A program made the position numbers and the translations under genes. From the NCBI RefSeq assembly GCF_026210795.1, contig NC_089460.1:1488001-1552000 (forward strand): 64,000 bases of DNA, in the 5' to 3' direction. This DNA is from Rhizophagus irregularis. Its lineage: Eukaryota > Glomeromycota > Glomeromycetes > Glomerales > Glomeraceae. This document shows positions 59,757 through 64,000 of the stretch, piece after piece. Numbering within the stretch: the first letter of the stretch is position 1; every line of letters starts with the position of its first letter. Under the pieces are notes generated by a model. It was not told the origin of the DNA, ran no database searches, and worked only from the letters and a program-made list of their open reading frames with translations.

Positions 59757-62700
59757 CCTAAAGGTGGTAACTTCGCTGGTCTTCCTGGAGGTTCTTGCCG
59801 CGACCCTATTATTACTTTAGAATCTATTATCCATGATGCTGATATCAACAAAAACCCGCTTTGGATTCTTTCCCAAGATATTTCTAAAGCTTTTGATTCA
59901 GTTGATCTAACGATGTTACGTTTCGCTTTAGAACGTATACGTCTTCCAGCCTCCGCTGTTAAGTTCATCCTTTCACTTTTTATGAAACGCACTAATCGCG
60001 TTCTCACTGCTCATGGATCTACGCCTGCCTATAGGGTTCGCATTGGTATTGACCAAGGCGAAGTTATCTCTCCTCTTTTATGGGTTATTTATATTGATCC
60101 CTTACTTACTGTTTTAAAGAATGAGATGATGGACCCTTATGTTCTTTCTACACCGTCTTTAATTGATTCTTCAAGTCCTTCTCTTGATTTGAAGATTAAT
60201 AATTTAGTATTTATGGATGACTCTACTCTTATTTCCTCGTCAAAAGCTGGCATGGAATTTATGCTATCCATTACTGAAGAATTTTATCAGATCAATAACA
60301 CTTCCGCCAATCATAACAAATATGTGTTAATTACTAATTCGTTGCCTTTGACTTCGAATTCCGTTATATCCCCTATTACTTTTAATTTGGATTTATCCTC
60401 TTTAAATAGTGTTCCTTCCATTATTATTACCCCAATTTCCATGACAACTTCTTTTCGTTTTTTAGGTGTCTGGTTCAACATTAAAAGCTCCCGGGATTTT
60501 GTCAAAAAGCAACTCAAACGTGAATGCTGCTTATTCGCTGCGACTATTCGCCCCGCAAAGCTCTCTTCCAAACAAGTTGTGTATTTACACAATGCCGTTC
60601 TTATACCGAAACTTGAATACCGGATGCAAGTTACTCACTTATCTGAATCTGACTGTCACCTAATAACGAGAAGTATACGATCTGTTGTAAAACATAAAGC
60701 AAACTTTTCTCGTTCTTTACCCAATTCCATTTTATTTTTGTCTCATGCCTTAGGCTTGATTAATTTGTTTGCTCATCAACGACAATGTCATATTACTAAT
60801 TTATTTTTAATGGCTAATTCTTCTTCTGTTTTTATTCAATCTCTTTTTATTTATAGATTGAGTTTAATTCAATATAATTTTTTGATTCCTATTTCTCCCC
60901 TTTTAATTAAAGACTGGTCTATATGGTCTTCTCTATTTTCTTTTAAGAAAGATTATATCGCATGCACTATTGCTCTCTTGTCTTCTACTCCTTTTCGTTT
61001 GCTTCACACTCAACTATCGAAGCTTCCGAATTTGTCCTTGTTAGATGGACGCGTTCCTTTATTTGAATGCATGACGCCTAAAGCCTTTAAAGCCTATTTT
61101 TCCATCCTGCGTAAACGACAACTGTTTTATTTATCTCAGCTTGTTACTCCCCAAGGAACTCATTTAATTTCCTGGAAGGCTTACTATGACAATTTGGTTG
61201 GACGACGTGGCCCTGGCCGTATTCCTTATTGGTACAAAGATATTCAACAAGCTACCACTATTCCTGACTCTAATAATCGTTTGCTGGATCAGTTTAATTT
61301 TACGCCTACGATTGACTCTTCCTTTTACGATTTGACTCCTTGTTTATTTTCTCCTCCTACTACAAAAAATTGGATTGTCACGTTGGACGATTATGGTTCT
61401 CCCTTTTTTGGCAAACAACTTCTAGTCCAAGCTAGTCGTGGTACTTATTCTATTGTTCACTGGATTTCTCCTGATTGTGAATCCTCACTTGGTGATCTCA
61501 TCAGACTTTCTCCTTGTCCTGGTTGTTCTGCTCACATTCCTCTGCCTCCTTCCAAAAAACGGAATGCTGATTTAACCCTTTGTACACCTACGGTTTCTCT
61601 ACAACATTCGCTTATTCTGCCCACCACCAACGAGCGGATTAAACGTACTACTTCTGAAGTGACTTCCCCTTTTACTTGGGCTGATATAGAAGATGGTGTC
61701 CGTCTTTATTATAGTAGATTGGAATTTGACATTGATTCTTCTCCAGCAAATACCACTGTAGCTTCCGTTACTCCTGTTACTATTGAATCATCGGCTACTG
61801 CTGTTTTTGCTAACTCCCCGTTGGTCATTTCTTCAGACTCGCGTTACATCTTTTTCACTGATGGGTCTCTTATTAATTTAGGCGCTCCTGATGTTTCTAT
61901 GGGCTGGTCTTGGATGCAAATAGTCCCTGATGTAGGCTTTCCCAACTCCATCGCCACCTATGCTCACGGTCTTATTCGTGATAACCCTTCTTCTTCTCGA
62001 GCTGAAGCTGCTGCTATTTACGCTGTTTTAACTATCTCTCCTCGCGACTCTGAAGTCACTATTTATACTGACTCACAAACTGCCATTGATGGTCTTCGAA
62101 GTTGTTTTTCCTCTATCTACTCAAATAGTCGTTTGTACTATAAAACTACAAATTTTGAACTTTGGGCTATTATCGAGCGAACCATCTTCTCTAAAAATTT
62201 GACTGTTCTTCCCGTCAAAGTTAAAGCTCATTCTGGCAATTATTTAAACGATTTTGCTGATTCCTTGGCCAATACCGCCCATACCGCGTCATCCAGTATT
62301 TTGATCTCTGGAATGGACTTGGCCTCTGCCCATGATTTTGTCTTAATTTATGACAATGATGTTGTCTGTGAATCTAATCCGCGACACCTTCTAAAACAAT
62401 ACTATCAAACGCAGTTAATGCGCGATTTGTTAAACTTAACGCGTTTTCACTTTATTTCTTTATTATCAACTAATATAGATTATATTGTTGACTGGGAACT
62501 TACTTGGTTCACTCTAAGTTTCAAGCCCTCCCATGACGCGTCCTTTACTCCTGAGCACGCTTCAAGACACCTAACCTTTAAATTCAAACTTTTCTTGGAT
62601 GATTTGCCTACGTTGGAAAAGCTTAAACGGACCCGACCAGACTTATACATGGACGAATTAACTTGCCGTTCTTGTATCGACCGCATGGAAGACCTGATGC

Positions 62701-63221
62701 ACCTTTTTATGTGCAAAAAGCGACGTCTGCCTATGCAACAAATTCTCCAATCTTATCAAAATCATTTGATTTCCAAACTTCTGGAAGCGAGCAATTTGGC
62801 TGATATTGATCCTTCTCCATTCATAGCTAAACTTACTTCTCTTTCATGCTGGTCCTTTTCATCTACAAATTGGTCTACCTTTGCCCTTATCCGTGGTTGC
62901 TTACCCAAACTCTTCATCGACTTATTTGTTGATCTATCCATTCCAAGAACTTCTGCGATTAAAGTTATCGCTGCTATTCATAACAATTTTGTCCAGAAAT
63001 TCAGAAGACGAATCTGGAATCCGCGTTCTTATGAAAAAAGTAGATGGGAAAACGCGATGAACATTACCTATAAGTTGAAAACTACTCCGAAGCCATCTAA
63101 TCTGCCATTGTCGACGTACATACCTTACTCATCTTTACCACCTCCGACCCTACACGTTTCACGTGACTCCGGAACCGATTGGTTGAAGAAGCTCGATGAA
63201 ATATGGTTTGCCATAGTTTAA
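59757..63221 (+). CDS. LINE copy 2 ORF2, RT palm, RNase H and C-terminal zinc finger
   Basis: A continuous frame of over 1,100 codons (first ATG 59913, but the domain begins earlier at GGNFAGLPGGSCRDP). RT motif A is WILSQDISKAFDSVD (59862-59906), motif B GIDQGEVISPLLWVIY, and motif C FMDDS (60210-60225), which supplies the catalytic Asp pair. RNase H is at about 61840-62290: FFTDGSL, SSSRAEAAAIYAV, YTDSQTAIDGL and HSGNYLNDFADSLANTAH give the D-E-D-D set. A Cys-x2-Cys...His-x4-Cys knuckle (LTCRSCIDRMEDLMHLFMCK) lies at about 62656-62720. The frame ends LDEIWFAIV. Minus-strand ORFs inside are shadows. Confidence 0.9.
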   Translation, partial: PKGGNFAGLPGGSCRDPIITLESIIHDADINKNPLWILSQDISKAFDSVDLTMLRFALERIRLPASAVKFILSLFMKRTNRVLTAHGSTPAYRVRIGIDQGEVISPLLWVIYIDPLLTVLKNEMMDPYVLSTPSLIDSSSPSLDLKINNLVFMDDSTLISSSKAGMEFMLSITEEFYQINNTSANHNKYVLITNSLPLTSNSVISPITFNLDLSSLNSVPSIIITPISMTTSFRFLGVWFNIKSSRDFVKKQLKRECCLFAATIRPAKLSSKQVVYLHNAVLIPKLEYRMQVTHLSESDCHLITRSIRSVVKHKANFSRSLPNSILFLSHALGLINLFAHQRQCHITNLFLMANSSSVFIQSLFIYRLSLIQYNFLIPISPLLIKDWSIWSSLFSFKKDYIACTIALLSSTPFRLLHTQLSKLPNLSLLDGRVPLFECMTPKAFKAYFSILRKRQLFYLSQLVTPQGTHLISWKAYYDNLVGRRGPGRIPYWYKDIQQATTIPDSNNRLLDQFNFTPTIDSSFYDLTPCLFSPPTTKNWIVTLDDYGSPFFGKQLLVQASRGTYSIVHWISPDCESSLGDLIRLSPCPGCSAHIPLPPSKKRNADLTLCTPTVSLQHSLILPTTNERIKRTTSEVTSPFTWADIEDGVRLYYSRLEFDIDSSPANTTVASVTPVTIESSATAVFANSPLVISSDSRYIFFTDGSLINLGAPDVSMGWSWMQIVPDVGFPNSIATYAHGLIRDNPSSSRAEAAAIYAVLTISPRDSEVTIYTDSQTAIDGLRSCFSSIYSNSRLYYKTTNFELWAIIERTIFSKNLTVLPVKVKAHSGNYLNDFADSLANTAHTASSSILISGMDLASAHDFVLIYDNDVVCESNPRHLLKQYYQTQLMRDLLNLTRFHFISLLSTNIDYIVDWELTWFTLSFKPSHDASFTPEHASRHLTFKFKLFLDDLPTLEKLKRTRPDLYMDELTCRSCIDRMEDLMHLFMCKKRRLPMQQILQSYQNHLISKLLEASNLADIDPSPFIAKLTSLSCWSFSSTNWSTFALIRGCLPKLFIDLFVDLSIPRTSAIKVIAAIHNNFVQKFRRRIWNPRSYEKSRWENAMNITYKLKTTPKPSNLPLSTYIPYSSLPPPTLHVSRDSGTDWLKKLDEIWFAIV

Positions 63222-63556
63222 TCACTTTTCGGGTTTTATGGGTCGTCTAACGGTGCTACTTAATAACAGCTTTTGCAGGATGGAGTGTCGATTTTTATAG
63301 TGGGCGCGCTATTTGTTATTTTGTTAGCATAGTTGCTTCTACTTTGGTTGGAATATATTAAGGGGGAAGATCTGGGGAAATTTAGTGTAATGCGATTTTT
63401 CTTTTTTAGATTAATTTTTTACTTTATTTTTTCTTAGGAGACTATATAGCTTTGTTTTTAGTTAGTTTTATTTTTATATCTTTCTTTTTATTTTTGTAAA
63501 TTGTATAAGTTCGAATAATTTTAATAAAGATAAAGGCTACTATGCCACGTTTGCCT

Positions 63557-63570
63557 AGTTTTTGACCAGT
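63557..63570. repeat. LINE target site duplication, right copy
   Basis: AGTTTTTGACCAGT. Followed by G (63571), the last base of the interrupted CACTG hairpin, and TAA, its 3-bp target duplication. Confidence 0.8.
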
Positions 63571-63571
63571 G

Positions 63572-64000
63572 TAAACACATTTTGTGGTGGAGATGTAGGA
63601 GTTACTATCACCTTCGAATGACAATTTTGACAAACTTTTCTATTTCTTGACATCACATAAGCACAGACGTTACTACAGAACGAGCATGGGATATAGAACC
63701 CCAAATACCATGTTCGTCTGCCATGACTAAATTTAATATAAGTTGTAGTTTGTCTGTTCTTTTCTTGTTTCTTCAATCTATTTTCAATAATTACAAGTTT
63801 ATCCAATAATAATTGGCGTATTCTTAAAAAATACTTGTTTTTAGTTTTTATGTCAATAGGTAACCCACAAAATACACTTGTCAAGTATTTTGAAATCCTA
63901 TATTTAGTATTCATCATAGGCCGATCTGAATTTATCAAAAAAGGCCTTTCATATTTCTTTATTATATGTCGATCTATTATTGGTGACAATCGTCAACATA
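63572..64000 (-). pseudogene. 5' part of the transposon-split gene, with Cys4 motif
   Basis: Minus-strand open frame entering from the right edge of the window. It encodes a Lys/Arg-rich segment (NRLKKQEKNRQTTTYIKF, RRTWYLGFYIP) and then a Cys-x2-Cys-x14-Cys-x2-Cys motif (IPCSFCSNVCAYVMSRNRK, then VCQNCHSK), a likely zinc-binding ribbon. It then gives TPTSPPQNVF, where the hairpin insertion begins; beyond the insertions it resumes as KDFSQVKQVISKRVGVSYTK in frame at 46884 and below. Upstream a TGA at 63993-63995 closes the frame, but an AATAATAG acceptor just before 63973 suggests this is an exon boundary. No family recognised. The true 5' end lies outside the window. Confidence 0.6.

Larger units (their letters stand above)
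55369..63556 (+). mobile_element. LINE (APE/RT/RNase H type), copy 2, nearly intact
   Basis: Same element as copy 1, in direct head-to-tail orientation. It begins with ~16 bases not present in copy 1 (AGTAGTACTCTCTCCTG), then the shared 5' UTR AATTTTTCAAAAAAC. The 3' UTR ends with the same AATAAAG...GTTTGCCT. By eye the copies differ at scattered, mostly third-codon, positions plus small indels. Copy 2 has far fewer breaks: a premature stop and frameshifts in ORF1, the shared endonuclease/RT shift, and one deletion-type break in the RT near 59750. Confidence 0.93.

Noticed and set aside
47176-63556. LINE pair as a simple assembly duplication
   Set aside because: The copies differ by many substitutions and indels, and copy 2 has extra 5' bases, so they are two real insertions; long reads would still be a useful check.
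1-64000. tRNA or rRNA genes
   Set aside because: I found no cloverleaf-compatible stretch with a T-arm consensus and no rRNA-like segment by eye; a covariance-model scan would be decisive.

Overview
The window looks like nuclear DNA of a filamentous fungus, most likely an arbuscular mycorrhizal fungus of the Glomeromycotina (Rhizophagus-like). Reasons: very AT-rich, homopolymer-rich intergenic DNA; compact genes with many short AT-rich GT-AG introns; fungal proteins (D-arabinono-1,4-lactone oxidase, a CYS-3-type bZIP factor, a DH-domain RhoGEF); and a heavy load of small inverted-repeat transposons plus LINEs. The species call is inference; no database was searched.

Layout. 1-5.9 kb: transposon-rich, purine-rich DNA with no intact gene, including an 8-bp-TSD MITE at 962-1290 and mariner/pogo-like MITEs. 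5.9-21.2 kb is the gene-bearing part: mitoribosomal mS41-like IGR protein (-), short coiled-coil protein SCOC/Slo1 (+), bZIP factor (-), D-arabinono-1,4-lactone oxidase (+), alpha/beta-hydrolase of the HSL/arylacetamide-deacetylase group (-) and a p32/MAM33-type mitochondrial matrix protein (+). I assembled all the spliced models by eye; every junction keeps frame. 21.95-24.63 kb is an ~18-unit minisatellite. 24.6-33.2 kb is a gene desert with several 10-12 bp tandem repeats. 33.2-34.7 kb holds a five-exon DH-domain RhoGEF. 34.7-45.1 kb is again gene-free, with nested inverted-repeat elements.

45.2-64.0 kb is the most striking part. A minus-strand host gene of unknown function is interrupted by a stack of transposons. 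Its exon resumes in the same reading frame once three insertion layers are removed: a 392-bp element with 6-bp TSD CCTACG; a 292-bp CACTG hairpin with 3-bp TSD TAA; and, inside that hairpin's right terminus, two head-to-tail ~8.2-kb LINEs, each bounded by the same 14-bp target duplication. The LINEs encode an RRM/zinc-knuckle ORF1 and an ORF2 with APE-type endonuclease, reverse transcriptase, RNase H and a C-terminal zinc finger. Both copies are broken, copy 2 much less so, and both share a -1 frame change between the endonuclease and the RT.

The resident genes are not an operon. Three act in or at mitochondria (mS41, ALO, p32). mS41 and SCOC share a 232-bp divergent promoter with two CRE/ATF-type TGACGTAA sites, the kind of site bound by bZIP factors. 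No tRNA, rRNA or CRISPR was recognised.
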